51,941 bases of DNA, taken from assembly GCA_050252335.1 (NCBI GenBank), contig JBFWLB010000015.1, positions 1-51,941 on the forward strand, written 5' to 3'. The notes beneath the pieces were generated by a model. The model saw only the letters and a list, made by a program, of their open reading frames with translations. It had not been told where the DNA came from and made no database searches. The translations under genes were made by a program, and so were the position numbers. Shown here piece after piece: positions 1-8,851 of this stretch; within the stretch, counting starts at the first letter, position 1; every line of letters begins with the position of its first letter. The stretch comes from Berkiella_A sp050252335 (lineage in GTDB: Bacteria; Pseudomonadota; Gammaproteobacteria; Berkiellales; Berkiellaceae).

Positions 1-1494
1 ATAACATATCAAACGAATCTAAAATTTGGTTATCTACCTCAGGAGCCACGTCTAGATCCCAACAAGAATGTTCGAGGCAATATTGAAGATGGGGTTCGAG
101 AGACCAAATCTATGTTGGATCGCTTCGACGAAATCAGTAATCAATTTGCTGAGCCAATGGACGATGAGCAAATGCAAAAACTCTTGGATGAACAAGCTAA
201 ATTGCAAGATGCTATTGATGCCGCTGGCGCCTGGGATCTAGATAGAAAGCTTGATATTGCCGCCGATGCACTTAGACTTCCCCCTTGGGATGCGGATGTT
301 ACTCAATTATCCGGGGGTGAAAAACGCCGTGTTGCTTTATGCAAATTACTCCTCTCTAATCCAGACGTCTTATTGCTCGATGAGCCTACTAACCATTTAG
401 ATGCAGAAAGCGTTGCTTGGCTAGAAAGATTTTTACAAGATTTCCCTGGCACCGTTATTGCGGTAACCCATGATCGCTACTTCTTAGACAATGTTGCAGG
501 TTGGATTTTAGAATTAGATCGTGGCTACGGCATTCCCTTTGAAGGCAACTATAGTAGCTGGTTAGGCCAAAAAGAAGCACGCTTGAAACAGGAACAAAAA
601 CAAGAGCAAGCACATCAAAAAGCCGTTGAATCAGAATTAGAATGGGTGCGTCAAAACCCCAAAGGTCGACGTAAGAAAAACAAAGCTCGTATCAGTAACT
701 ATGAAGAACTGGCATCAAAAGATTTTCAAAAGAGAATGGAAACCGATGCGCTTTATATTCCGCCCGGTGAACGTTTAGGTGAAAATGTTATTGAATTAAA
801 AGATGTCTCTAAGAGTATGGGCGATAAATTATTGTTCGCAAATTTAAGTTTTAGAGTACCCAGAGGTGCAATTGTCGGTATCATTGGACCCAACGGTGCA
901 GGTAAAACCTCTTTATTCCGTATGATGACCAAAGAATTGCAACCAGACACAGGCGCTGTCACCCATGGTGATACCGTGCAATTATCTTATATCGACCAAT
1001 CTCGTGATAGTTTGAATGATAATGTCACCGTATGGGAAGAATTATCAGATGGCTTAGACTTTATCACCGTAGGACAATTCTCTATGCCTTCACGCGCATA
1101 TGTTGGGCGCTTCAATTTTAAAGGCGGCGATCAACAAAAGAAAATTGGCAATTTATCCGGTGGTGAACGCAACCGCGTACATTTGGCAAAACTCTTAAAA
1201 ACTGGCGGCAACGTTTTATTATTAGACGAACCAACCAACGACTTAGACGTTGAGACCTTACGTGCACTTGAAGAAGCATTATTAGGCTTCCCAGGTTGCG
1301 TCCTTGTTATTTCGCATGATCGCTGGTTCTTAGACAGAATTGCGACTCATATTCTTGCCTTTGAAGGCGATAGCCAAGTCAAATGGTTTGAAGGTAGTTA
1401 TACAGAATATGAACAAGACTATCATGAACGCTTAGGTGACAAAGCTATTCAACCACATCGTATACGCTATAAAAAGTTAGAAGATGTGACTTAA
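1..1494 (+). CDS. ettA: EttA, energy-dependent translational throttle ABC-F ATPase (5' end outside window)
   Basis: This is an ABC-F protein that binds the ribosomal E site and gates the first rounds of elongation according to the ATP/ADP ratio. The reading frame is open from base 1, so the first ~58 residues of the usual ~555 (including the first Walker A) lie outside the window; the ATG at 112 is internal. Visible in order: first signature LSGGEKRRVAL with Walker B LLLDEPTNHLD, the linker/arm region with a Lys/Arg-rich stretch (KGRRKKNKAR), second Walker A GPNGAGKT, second signature LSGGERNRVHL and LLLDEPTNDLD. The C-terminus (RIRYKKL) matches EttA rather than Uup or YheS. It stands alone, followed by a palindromic repeat. 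Identity is confident. Confidence 0.96.
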   Translation: MTYQTNLKFGYLPQEPRLDPNKNVRGNIEDGVRETKSMLDRFDEISNQFAEPMDDEQMQKLLDEQAKLQDAIDAAGAWDLDRKLDIAADALRLPPWDADVTQLSGGEKRRVALCKLLLSNPDVLLLDEPTNHLDAESVAWLERFLQDFPGTVIAVTHDRYFLDNVAGWILELDRGYGIPFEGNYSSWLGQKEARLKQEQKQEQAHQKAVESELEWVRQNPKGRRKKNKARISNYEELASKDFQKRMETDALYIPPGERLGENVIELKDVSKSMGDKLLFANLSFRVPRGAIVGIIGPNGAGKTSLFRMMTKELQPDTGAVTHGDTVQLSYIDQSRDSLNDNVTVWEELSDGLDFITVGQFSMPSRAYVGRFNFKGGDQQKKIGNLSGGERNRVHLAKLLKTGGNVLLLDEPTNDLDVETLRALEEALLGFPGCVLVISHDRWFLDRIATHILAFEGDSQVKWFEGSYTEYEQDYHERLGDKAIQPHRIRYKKLEDVT

Positions 1495-1505
1495 ATAGCT
1501 TTCTT

Positions 1506-1748
1506 GAGGATAGGTATCTACTAGTACACTGTAACGTTAGTTTTTAATAGAATTTCCGATGAGCGCAGCGAATCAGTTTTCTCACTTTTGTAAAGGGAGA
1601 AAGCGCGCTGCGCAAGAGGGATTTAGCTGTTTTCACTTTCATTTGTGGCATAAATCCCCCTGGTGCTACGCACCGTCCCCCTTTACAACGTGGGATCTTA
1701 TTCGCTTCGCTCATAAAAAATAATGTTACGCTGTACTAACCTATCCTC
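1506..1748. repeat. 243-bp imperfect palindrome, MITE-like
   Basis: The two ends are inverted copies: GAGGATAGGT at 1506 and its complement ACCTATCCTC ending at 1748. The arms keep pairing inward through GTAACGTTAG/GTAACATTA, GAGCGCAGCGAAT (1560) against ATTCGCTTCGCTC (1699-1711), TTTGTAAAGGG against CCCTTTACAA, and GAGGGATTTA against TAAATCCCCC, leaving a ~25-nt centre. No reading frame is present. It fills the first half of the 575-bp gap between ettA and the gene at 2070. A related inner motif recurs at 19578-19759. This looks like a non-autonomous mobile element or large folded repeat; no clear target duplication was found. Confidence 0.75.
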
Positions 1749-1848
1749 TCTTTTTCATACTACTCATATTGTTATATTTTTTCTTTGTAAGCCCCCCACC
1801 TCTGCAATAATTAATAATTGCTTGACTAAATCATAGTTTTTAACATTA

Positions 1849-1864
1849 CTGTATTAGAGTACAG
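1849..1864. promoter_or_regulatory. LexA-box-like site
   Basis: The sequence CTGTATTAGAGTACAG fits CTGT-N8-ACAG with an AT-leaning centre and a preceding TA, as in gammaproteobacterial SOS boxes. It lies 205 bp before the gene at 2070, just downstream of TTGACT (1822-1827), which could be a -35. The rest of 1749-2069 holds only an AT-rich hairpin (1888-1908) and no gene. No similar box is seen before ssb or uvrA, so whether this site is functional is uncertain. Confidence 0.4.
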
Positions 1865-2069
1865 AGCATCAATTTTAGCAATCAAACATTGAAAATAAGA
1901 TTTTCAATAAAAATCAGCCAATTATACTTTTTTGATGCAATGTAAAATAACATAAGCTATTTTTTAGCCTGTGTTTATGGCAATGTGATTTGTCTTGATA
2001 TAAAAAATCATATGGAATTATGAGATTTTAGCTATTCTCGATTAACTAAAAAAACTCAAGGAGAAAACA

Positions 2070-2723
2070 ATGGCAATGCAAGGTCCCGAGATAGATGTAA
2101 AAGATGAAACAGAAATGGCTTCTGACGTATCAGATTCAAATCCCTCTTTGGAAACAGAAGATCTCTCAGCTTCTATGATAGGCTTCGAAGCCCCTAAATA
2201 TACCAGTGGCTTTATGCGCATTTTTGGAGCAAAACCCAGTGAAGCAGAAGTAAAACAAGCCAAAGAATTATTCAAATATGAAAAAGAAGCAAAACGCCTA
2301 GCTGAAGAATGGGAAGCACAACACCCAAGCCTTAGTCCAGAAGACAGTGAGGCACTCAAATCTAAAAAAGCACGTGAAAGAACTGAATTTGATGGTGGCT
2401 CGATAGACCAAAATAGTGATATTGTTGAACAACTTTCCATTATGCTTGCAGAAAAAGCCAGCATGCGTGATGTGGCCATTGCAGCAAGTGTAAAATTAGG
2501 TCTTGGCACTAAGCCTGTTCAAGCAGAACCCCAATCAATGCCTACGGCAATGAGTCAGTTTGGCCCAACCAACCACTCTAGTACAACGCAGTTATTCCAT
2601 GCAAAACTGCAACAAGGTCTTCAAACCCGGTTAAACGCTAAATTGACAGCTAATCAAACTTCTAAATTAGACTTAGATGACAGAAATGCAGTAAACACCT
2701 TCAAAAAAGTAGCTGGCATATAA
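2070..2723 (+). CDS. Hypothetical protein, 217 aa, lineage-restricted
   Basis: I do not recognise a family. The start is well supported: AAGGAG at 2057-2062 precedes the ATG by a normal distance. The protein has no signal peptide or membrane segment. Residues 1-40 are acidic and Ser-rich. Residues ~55-110 are highly charged and predicted helical (AELFKYEKEAKRLAEEWEAQ-like pattern), possibly coiled coil. The remainder is Gln/Thr/Asn-rich with a second helical patch (LFHAKLQQGLQTRLNAKL). Such soluble, charged orphans in host-associated Legionellales are often secreted effectors, but no export signal is identifiable by eye. It is a single-gene unit, convergent with radA across a hairpin. Confidence 0.7.
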   Translation: MAMQGPEIDVKDETEMASDVSDSNPSLETEDLSASMIGFEAPKYTSGFMRIFGAKPSEAEVKQAKELFKYEKEAKRLAEEWEAQHPSLSPEDSEALKSKKARERTEFDGGSIDQNSDIVEQLSIMLAEKASMRDVAIAASVKLGLGTKPVQAEPQSMPTAMSQFGPTNHSSTTQLFHAKLQQGLQTRLNAKLTANQTSKLDLDDRNAVNTFKKVAGI

Positions 2724-2749
2724 AATTTTATTTTATCTCTGCGCTTTCA

Positions 2750-2792
2750 CTGCACTGACAAACACTTCATTCTGATATGTCTGTCAGTGCAG
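2750..2792. terminator. Hairpin between convergent genes
   Basis: An 11-bp perfect stem, CTGCACTGACA (2750-2760) with TGTCAGTGCAG (2782-2792), encloses a 21-nt loop between the stop codons of the 2070 gene and radA. There is no strong T-run on either side, so it is at best a weak bidirectional terminator. Confidence 0.4.
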
Positions 2793-2806
2793 CTTCTTGA
2801 TTGAGT

Positions 2807-4165
2807 TTAAAATAAATAATCTACCGCCTCTTTTAAGGTCGAAACTGCTTTTACTTCAATCCCTGAAACCTCTTTTTTGGGATGATTGGCAAGCGGTACC
2901 AATGCTCTTTCAAAACCATGTTTCTGTGCTTCTTTAATACGTTCAATACCTGCTTGCACAGGGCGGATCTCTCCTCCCAATCCAACCTCACCAAAAATGA
3001 TCGTTTTACTATCAATTTTTTTATTTTGGTAACTTGAAATCACTGCCATCAAGACACTCAAATCCGCAGCGGTCTCCATAATTTTGACCCCGCCGACCAT
3101 ATTTAAAAATACATCTTGTTGGTGCATAAAAAAACCACAATGTCGATTCAGCACTGCTAATAACATGGCCAAGCGATTGGGATCATAACCAACGGTGACG
3201 CGTCTAGGATTGGCTAATTTACTTTCATCCACCAAGGCTTGTACTTCAATCAGCATCGGGCGTGTGCCTTCCCATGTCACCATGACGCCCGTGCCACTGC
3301 CAGACTCTATGCCCTTGGATAAGAAAATGGCTGATGGATTGCTAACACCTTTTAGACCTTTATCACTCATGGCAAAAATACCCAGCTCATTCACCGCCCC
3401 AAAGCGATTCTTACAAGCACGCAATAAGCGATAACGATTGTCAGACTGGCCTTCAAAGTACAAAACCGTATCCACCATGTGCTCTAAGACACGCGGCCCT
3501 GCAATAGCGCCCTCTTTATTCACATGCCCTACTAAAAACAGTGCCGTACCACTTTGCTTTGAAAATTGCACCAAACGCTGTGCACTCTCGCGGACTTGGC
3601 TGACCACCCCTGGCGCGCCTGGCAAAGATTCCGTATAAACCGTTTGTATAGAATCAATAACCATGATTTTAGGTTTGATATGCGTTGCAGTTACAATAAT
3701 TTTATCGACTTCTGTTTCAGATAATAAGGGCATTGGCAAAGAGCCTACCCCCAAACGCTGTGCCCGCAAAGAAACTTGCTCTAGAGATTCTTCTCCGGTT
3801 ACATAGAGAACCTTCTGCGTTTCTGAAACCGTTGCAACAGATTGCAACAAAAGTGTGGATTTACCAATACCTGGATCTCCACCTATCAAAACAACCGAGC
3901 CAACCACTAAACCACCGCCCAGAACTCTATCCAGCTCTGGCATCTGCGTTAAGATACGTGGAAAATCTGCAGTTGCTACTTCATTTAAATTTCTAATCTG
4001 ACTGATCTGACCTGCATAGCCGCCTGTTTTGTGAGCGCTATGGCTACTGGTCACCACCATCTCTGTCAGCGTGTTCCAGGCACCACAATCTGAACATTGA
4101 CCAGACCATTTGGATGCAATGCTACCGCAATCTTGACAATGGTACTGTATTTTATTTCTGGCCAT
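2807..4165 (-). CDS. radA: DNA repair protein RadA
   Basis: RadA is a RecA-like, DnaB-type helicase that extends branches during homologous recombination. The 452-aa protein is full length. An N-terminal zinc finger has C10, C13, C24 and C27. The Walker A GGDPGIGKST is at ~95-104, the RadA-specific KNRFG motif at 252-256, and the Lon-protease-like C-terminal domain follows (residues ~275-452). The start is the natural one, directly before the zinc finger. The gene is divergent from the orphan at 4211, with 45 bp between them that must hold both promoters. Confidence 0.98.
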   Translation of the reverse strand: MARNKIQYHCQDCGSIASKWSGQCSDCGAWNTLTEMVVTSSHSAHKTGGYAGQISQIRNLNEVATADFPRILTQMPELDRVLGGGLVVGSVVLIGGDPGIGKSTLLLQSVATVSETQKVLYVTGEESLEQVSLRAQRLGVGSLPMPLLSETEVDKIIVTATHIKPKIMVIDSIQTVYTESLPGAPGVVSQVRESAQRLVQFSKQSGTALFLVGHVNKEGAIAGPRVLEHMVDTVLYFEGQSDNRYRLLRACKNRFGAVNELGIFAMSDKGLKGVSNPSAIFLSKGIESGSGTGVMVTWEGTRPMLIEVQALVDESKLANPRRVTVGYDPNRLAMLLAVLNRHCGFFMHQQDVFLNMVGGVKIMETAADLSVLMAVISSYQNKKIDSKTIIFGEVGLGGEIRPVQAGIERIKEAQKHGFERALVPLANHPKKEVSGIEVKAVSTLKEAVDYLF

Positions 4166-4210
4166 GTAATTCTCCTAAAGATTCTTTTAGCGCGCGCCGA
4201 TGAATAAGGT

Positions 4211-4690
4211 ATGATAGAGAACGCTCGCGAAATATTAATCAATGCCACTCGTGTAAATCCTGCACATACAACAGATTTATATGAGTTTGTATTAAATGAT
4301 TCACTCTACGTCATCGAATGCGTACGCGTTGAATCACTTGCAGAAGGCATTATTTATCCGGTAAATAATTATTTGCTGGATCTAAAAAATGTTCTATTCG
4401 AACTCAACCATGTTCGTGTGAATCCACGGGTTGATAATACTGAAATTATTGAAAATTTAACACAACGTTTAGAAGCAATCGGGGTTGAAGTTATTAATCC
4501 CCCCTCTCAAGAGTCAATGGCTATGTCCTATCGCCCTTTGGGAGAAATTACCGAGAACGTTCGCTTTTATTTCAATGAATCTGGCAATGTTATTTTCTTA
4601 TGTCCAAATGCAAAACTACGTTCCATTCAAGCAGTTAAATCAGAGAATATTCATCCTATAAAAAAACAACCCGATCAGCCAATGAAATAA
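4211..4690 (+). CDS. Hypothetical protein, 159 aa
   Basis: The family is not recognised. The ATG at 4211 is the first possible start because an in-frame TAA lies at 4205-4207; the nearby AAGG is too close to act as a good Shine-Dalgarno, so the transcript may be leaderless or weakly translated. The protein is soluble, without signal peptide, with mixed alpha/beta character in residues 1-100 and a basic tail. It is divergent from radA and ends before a strong hairpin. Nothing in the context gives a function. The frame is long enough, and its codons regular enough, to be credible. Confidence 0.65.
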   Translation: MIENAREILINATRVNPAHTTDLYEFVLNDSLYVIECVRVESLAEGIIYPVNNYLLDLKNVLFELNHVRVNPRVDNTEIIENLTQRLEAIGVEVINPPSQESMAMSYRPLGEITENVRFYFNESGNVIFLCPNAKLRSIQAVKSENIHPIKKQPDQPMK

Positions 4691-4714
4691 AAAAACGCCT
4701 GAACTCAAGAACCT

Positions 4715-4744
4715 CCCTTTGTGTACCCTGTAGTACACAAAGGG
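4715..4744. terminator. Bidirectional terminator hairpin
   Basis: A perfect 12-bp stem, CCCTTTGTGTAC (4715-4726) with GTACACAAAGGG (4733-4744), has a 6-nt loop and is followed by ATATTTT on the plus strand. It sits between the convergent orphan (ends 4690) and the protease gene (ends 4779). Confidence 0.75.
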
Positions 4745-4778
4745 ATATTTTCCGGCCTCTATTCTCTTCACAGATAAA

Positions 4779-7634
4779 TCAAAAATTAAAGGTCTTTACC
4801 TTTTCTTTTAATACTTGCCAATCATCTAAGGCCTGCCATTCTGTTGGGATCTGCGTCATCTTCGATACAACAGCCACTTTACCTGCTTTATTATCCAATA
4901 TCAGACTTTGATAATAGGCTTGAACATCTGCTACTGTTAATTTTTCAATCGATTGAGCAATTTTCTGTCTTAGATCAAAATCATTGCGACCAATTTCAAT
5001 GGTTGGCCATAAACGTATGGACTGCTCATTCAAGGTCTTTGGTGGATCCATTAACTCATTAAATAAGGATGCTTGCACAGATTTTAGGTCTTCTGTCTGC
5101 AGCTGCGCAATCGTAGGGGCATAGCCTTGCCAGAATGTCTGCAATGCCTCGTATATTTTATCAGGCGTATAATTAGGTGATTGCACATAAAAGACCAGCC
5201 CTGCCACTCTCTGCTGCAAACTTAAAGATACCCCCAGTGCATAACCAATTTGTTTCTCAACACGCAAAGCTTGATACATCGGTGTCATCAATAATTTTGA
5301 TAATACAAAGGCTTTGGCCATCGCATCGATGCTGGCATCATTATTTTGTATATACAATGCAAGCGCATGGTTTTTATCAGTTGTATTTAAGGTCTTAAAC
5401 CTCAGTTTATCATTTGGAAGCTGATACACCAGCGGTGATGGTATGAGTTTGTCTTCGGTATTTAACACCATACGACCAGCAACAGCTTGTGCTAAGTCTT
5501 CAGCCTCTTGCTTTGAATAATTACCATTCACAAGCATTTCTAATTGAACATTGGCAAGAAAATTATGCTTGAAATCCGCAATATCTTGCGCAGTGATTTG
5601 CTCTAACCCTGCTTGCAATTCCTCTATATGCCAATTAGGTTTCACAAACAATGGGCTAATACCTTGCACAGCTTGTCTAAACGGTGGTAATTGATCAAAA
5701 TTTCTCAAATCTCTGATTTGACGCTCTTTTAATAATTCAAAATCAACAGTATCCACTTCATAAGCAAGCACAGAAGAGATTAAAGTTTCTAGCAGCAGAT
5801 TTTGCTTATCGCTATAGCCACTTAATTGAATCGTCATACCTCTCGGATGGCTATAAAGTTTAATATCTTCTCCCAGCATAATAGCGGGATAGAGTTTAAG
5901 CTTTAGCTTTTCCATTACTAATTGGCTAAACAAATTAGAAACCATCTGATTCTTTGGTGTATCCAAACTAATCGGATTCACCAGATTGATAAAGATATTG
6001 GCTTTGGGGTAGCGAAATCGCTTGTCATTTAAATGCCAGATTTTTACGCCTTTTATAGAAGTATCCAAACTTGGCTGATCACCAGATACCACTTGATCCT
6101 GAGTTTGTATTTTTAAATTTTCAGGAATATAAGGATTGCTGGCAGGTAAGGCTAATGCACCTTGCAAAGAATGGGTGGTAGGAAATTTCTGAGACAGCGG
6201 TTTAAGGCTAAAAGAAGTCATAAACCATTTTGTCTCACGATCCCCCTTTAATTCTGGGCTGATGACAAAGCGACGCACATTTGCAGGGCTTAGATAGCTC
6301 AGCGCCTCTTTTAAAGGCTGTTGTGCCTGCTCATAGCTCACGTTTTTCATTAAAAAATTACTTGTGATAACAGTTTCTGGCGAGTATTCTTGCAAACGAT
6401 GCGCTAAATCAGAAGCTAACTCTGTCTCAGGTTGTCTCTCAAGATAATTAAATTCTAAGGCATGTATTGCTTTAATATCATTAAAGAAAGACTCAGGGAA
6501 ACCTGTTCGCTTTATCTCTTGAATCATTTGAAAAGAGTAATCTGTGATTTCATCAATATGCTTAATGCCTTCAGGCGTTAAATAATATTGTAATTGTAAT
6601 AAATCTTGTGATTCAGGATTTTCATTGGTTGAACTTACTAATGCGGTAATCCAGCCTCGTCTTTTCAAAACATCATACAAACTACCCTCACCCTCATAAC
6701 CTAAAATTTGACTCAACAGATGCAAAGGTTTTTCTTGGTAGTATTTTTCAAAACTAGGCATTGCAAAGAGCAATACCATTTGGCGCGAACTCCCTTTGGC
6801 TTGCATACTTATATCAACACCCAACTGTTCTTTTTCAAACATTGCTTTTCGCACAGGCGGTGGTGTTTTTACTTTTTTGATTTGAGAAAAATAGGTTTTT
6901 ACAAAATCTGCTTGTTTCTCAATAGAATCAGGGCCGACAAGCACCAAAGTCATTCTATCTGCACTATAGTATTCATTAAAAAATTTCAATAGTGTTTTAT
7001 GTAAAACAGCTTTATCTTCGCTTAAAGTTTGCAAATTACCTACACTAAATCGGCTAAAAGGATGTGCTGGATTACTGGTTTCCTTATTCACATCAGACAT
7101 ACGCCAGTTGTCTTGATTTAAATACATTTGAAATTCTGAATCTACATTTTTGCGCTCTCTATCCATCAACTCTTGATTGAACAAAGGTGTCTTGAAAAAT
7201 TCAGAAAACCGAACTAATACTTCTTTAAATGCACCTGTTTGCACATTAAAATAATAATGTGTTCTATCTCCACCTGTATAGGCATTGAATATACCACCAT
7301 GATGATCCAGAATGGTCTGAAATTCATCTGTATTTGGAAATTTCTCAGTACCTAGAAACATCATGTGCTCTAAAAAATGCGCAAGTCCTGGCATCTCCTC
7401 AGGCTCATCAAAACTACCTACATTGATTTCTAAGCTACACGCAGATTTAATGGCTTGAGGATCTTGCACTACAATTGCTTTAAGCCCATTCTCAAGCTCA
7501 AGATACTGATACGTACGAATATCATTTGGACTTTTTTCTATCTGATGTGCATATGCCATAAATGAAATAACCATCCCTATCATGCTGTTAACAATAAAAT
7601 GAAGTAGGTGCTTTAACTTAAGGTTTTCAATCAT
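4779..7634 (-). CDS. Pitrilysin-type M16 zinc metalloprotease (protease III family)
   Basis: This is a 951-aa insulinase-family protease, close to the 962 aa of E. coli Ptr, expected to degrade peptides in the periplasm. The N-terminus has a charged start and a hydrophobic stretch (residues ~10-28) ending near AYA, consistent with a signal peptide. The inverted zinc motif HFLEH is at 86-90 and the distal zinc ligand E167 is exactly at the HXXEH-X76-E spacing, so the N-terminal domain looks active. The other M16 domains follow, including the inactive C-terminal half. AAGGG stands upstream of the ATG. The gene is a monocistron; a peptide-scavenging role is an inference. Confidence 0.93.
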   Translation of the reverse strand: MIENLKLKHLLHFIVNSMIGMVISFMAYAHQIEKSPNDIRTYQYLELENGLKAIVVQDPQAIKSACSLEINVGSFDEPEEMPGLAHFLEHMMFLGTEKFPNTDEFQTILDHHGGIFNAYTGGDRTHYYFNVQTGAFKEVLVRFSEFFKTPLFNQELMDRERKNVDSEFQMYLNQDNWRMSDVNKETSNPAHPFSRFSVGNLQTLSEDKAVLHKTLLKFFNEYYSADRMTLVLVGPDSIEKQADFVKTYFSQIKKVKTPPPVRKAMFEKEQLGVDISMQAKGSSRQMVLLFAMPSFEKYYQEKPLHLLSQILGYEGEGSLYDVLKRRGWITALVSSTNENPESQDLLQLQYYLTPEGIKHIDEITDYSFQMIQEIKRTGFPESFFNDIKAIHALEFNYLERQPETELASDLAHRLQEYSPETVITSNFLMKNVSYEQAQQPLKEALSYLSPANVRRFVISPELKGDRETKWFMTSFSLKPLSQKFPTTHSLQGALALPASNPYIPENLKIQTQDQVVSGDQPSLDTSIKGVKIWHLNDKRFRYPKANIFINLVNPISLDTPKNQMVSNLFSQLVMEKLKLKLYPAIMLGEDIKLYSHPRGMTIQLSGYSDKQNLLLETLISSVLAYEVDTVDFELLKERQIRDLRNFDQLPPFRQAVQGISPLFVKPNWHIEELQAGLEQITAQDIADFKHNFLANVQLEMLVNGNYSKQEAEDLAQAVAGRMVLNTEDKLIPSPLVYQLPNDKLRFKTLNTTDKNHALALYIQNNDASIDAMAKAFVLSKLLMTPMYQALRVEKQIGYALGVSLSLQQRVAGLVFYVQSPNYTPDKIYEALQTFWQGYAPTIAQLQTEDLKSVQASLFNELMDPPKTLNEQSIRLWPTIEIGRNDFDLRQKIAQSIEKLTVADVQAYYQSLILDNKAGKVAVVSKMTQIPTEWQALDDWQVLKEKVKTFNF

Positions 7635-7886
7635 TTTCCCTTGCCCTTTAATTATGTGCGAAGACTATAAATTCTAACAGATTATAAAAATTCAGGTGTA
7701 CAACCAAAATACCTACACGATGACCAGAAGTTGGCTCAAATATAGTGGTTTTTCGTTCAGCCAAGGCACAGATTCTTTGGACAGCGCAAAAGGAGCTGCA
7801 ACGAAGGATCAACGAAAAATAGCATTTTTGAAACCGCTTCTAAATGACTATAGGCAGATAACCGTAATTATTGCTACTCTAATATT
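7635..7886. other. Gene-free stretch with an inverted repeat
   Basis: The 252 bp before the acyltransferase gene include an imperfect inverted repeat: TTTTTCGTTCA (7750-7760) and, about 50 bp on, TCAACGAAAAAT (7809-7820). A GTG-started 64-codon frame (7696-7890) overlaps the next ATG as ATGA, but it lacks a Shine-Dalgarno and resembles no known protein. The stretch may be a structured leader or a decayed repeat; I cannot assign it. Confidence 0.35.
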
Positions 7887-8633
7887 ATGATCTTATCTAT
7901 CACTTATTTTATACGCACACTGATTGGGTTAATAGATTTAGCACTATTGACTGGCCTTCTCTATTTATCAAGTTATTTACCTAAAAAAATCATTAAGAAA
8001 TGGTATTCGCCTATTTTTTATTACTGGTGCAATGTTTTTGCGCGCGCACTCAGGGTTGATTTATTTTTACATCAAAAAAATCATAATCCACTGCCCAAAC
8101 AATATATTCTAATGGCCAACCACCCTTCTGCTTTTGAAGATGTGGGTATGCCCGCTTTATTCAAAGCACGCTTCTTAGCAAAAAAAGAAGTAGAACATTG
8201 GCCGATTGTAGGTAGAATCAGTCGCGCTGCTGGCACGCTTTATTTTGACAGAGAAAACAAAGCCTCAAGACAAGACGCATCAAATCGATTGCTCGATACG
8301 CTAAAAGCCGGAGATTCTATTGGCATTTATCCTGAGGGTGGCTGTAAAGGTCGCCGCATTCACATCCCTTTTCGCTTTGGTATTTTTGAAGTTGCAATCC
8401 AATCAGGCGTACCCATATTACCTGTTTTTATACATTATGAGGCTCAAGAATCCTTTGAATGGCAACATCAACATTTGCTCTATAAATTATGGATGATCAT
8501 CACCGCGCAAAACAGACGTGCTAATTATTATGTCTATGATGCAATAGATCCTCAAAATTTTAAAAATAAACAAGAATTATGCCATCATGTGGAACAACTC
8601 TATCTTGATTGGCAACATCGCTATTTAGACTAA
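7887..8633 (+). CDS. PlsC-family 1-acylglycerol-3-phosphate acyltransferase-like protein
   Basis: A 248-aa membrane-associated acyltransferase of glycerophospholipid synthesis or remodelling. A hydrophobic N-terminal helix (~1-30) anchors it. Motif I reads NHPSAFED (H79): the position of the catalytic HX4D aspartate is E84, with an aspartate one residue later. Motif II is GTLYFDR (116-122), motif III YPEGG (148-152, where PEGT is usual), and motif IV GVPILPV (174-180). The order and spacing are those of PlsC. The exact acyl acceptor cannot be told, and this may be an accessory member rather than the essential PlsC. Family confident, substrate uncertain. Confidence 0.85.
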   Translation: MILSITYFIRTLIGLIDLALLTGLLYLSSYLPKKIIKKWYSPIFYYWCNVFARALRVDLFLHQKNHNPLPKQYILMANHPSAFEDVGMPALFKARFLAKKEVEHWPIVGRISRAAGTLYFDRENKASRQDASNRLLDTLKAGDSIGIYPEGGCKGRRIHIPFRFGIFEVAIQSGVPILPVFIHYEAQESFEWQHQHLLYKLWMIITAQNRRANYYVYDAIDPQNFKNKQELCHHVEQLYLDWQHRYLD

Positions 8634-8778
8634 GCGCTATTCTTGTTTATAGCTTTTTCTTTTCTAATCCAATTATTTTTTCTAGAAAAAAAACAGCATT
8701 TTATTATCAGACCAATCATTTAAACAAAGAAATATTATGTATATGCAATTATTTTATCTGTTTTTTTTAGACATTAAA

Positions 8779-8806
8779 ATGACATAAGGCATGGCGCATC
8801 TATAAA
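8779..8806 (+). promoter_or_regulatory. Sigma-70-type promoter for the 8852 gene
   Basis: ATGACA (8779-8784), a 16-bp spacer and TATAAA (8801-8806) give a near-consensus promoter. Transcription would start ~40 nt before the ATG at 8852. The rest of the 218-bp gap (8634-8851) is AT-rich, with a TTTTTTCTAGAAAAAA palindrome that may end the upstream transcript. Confidence 0.5.
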
Positions 8807-8851
8807 AAATAGTTTAGAATCCGGTATTTTCTATCATTTTTACAGTATTTT

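Noticed and set aside
2042..2509. 155-codon frame antisense to the 2070 orphan
   Set aside because: No Shine-Dalgarno and Ser/Phe-rich composition typical of a shadow; the plus-strand frame has a good ribosome site.
7696..7890. 64-codon GTG-started frame overlapping the acyltransferase start
   Set aside because: No ribosome site and no recognisable protein features; kept only as part of an unassigned leader.
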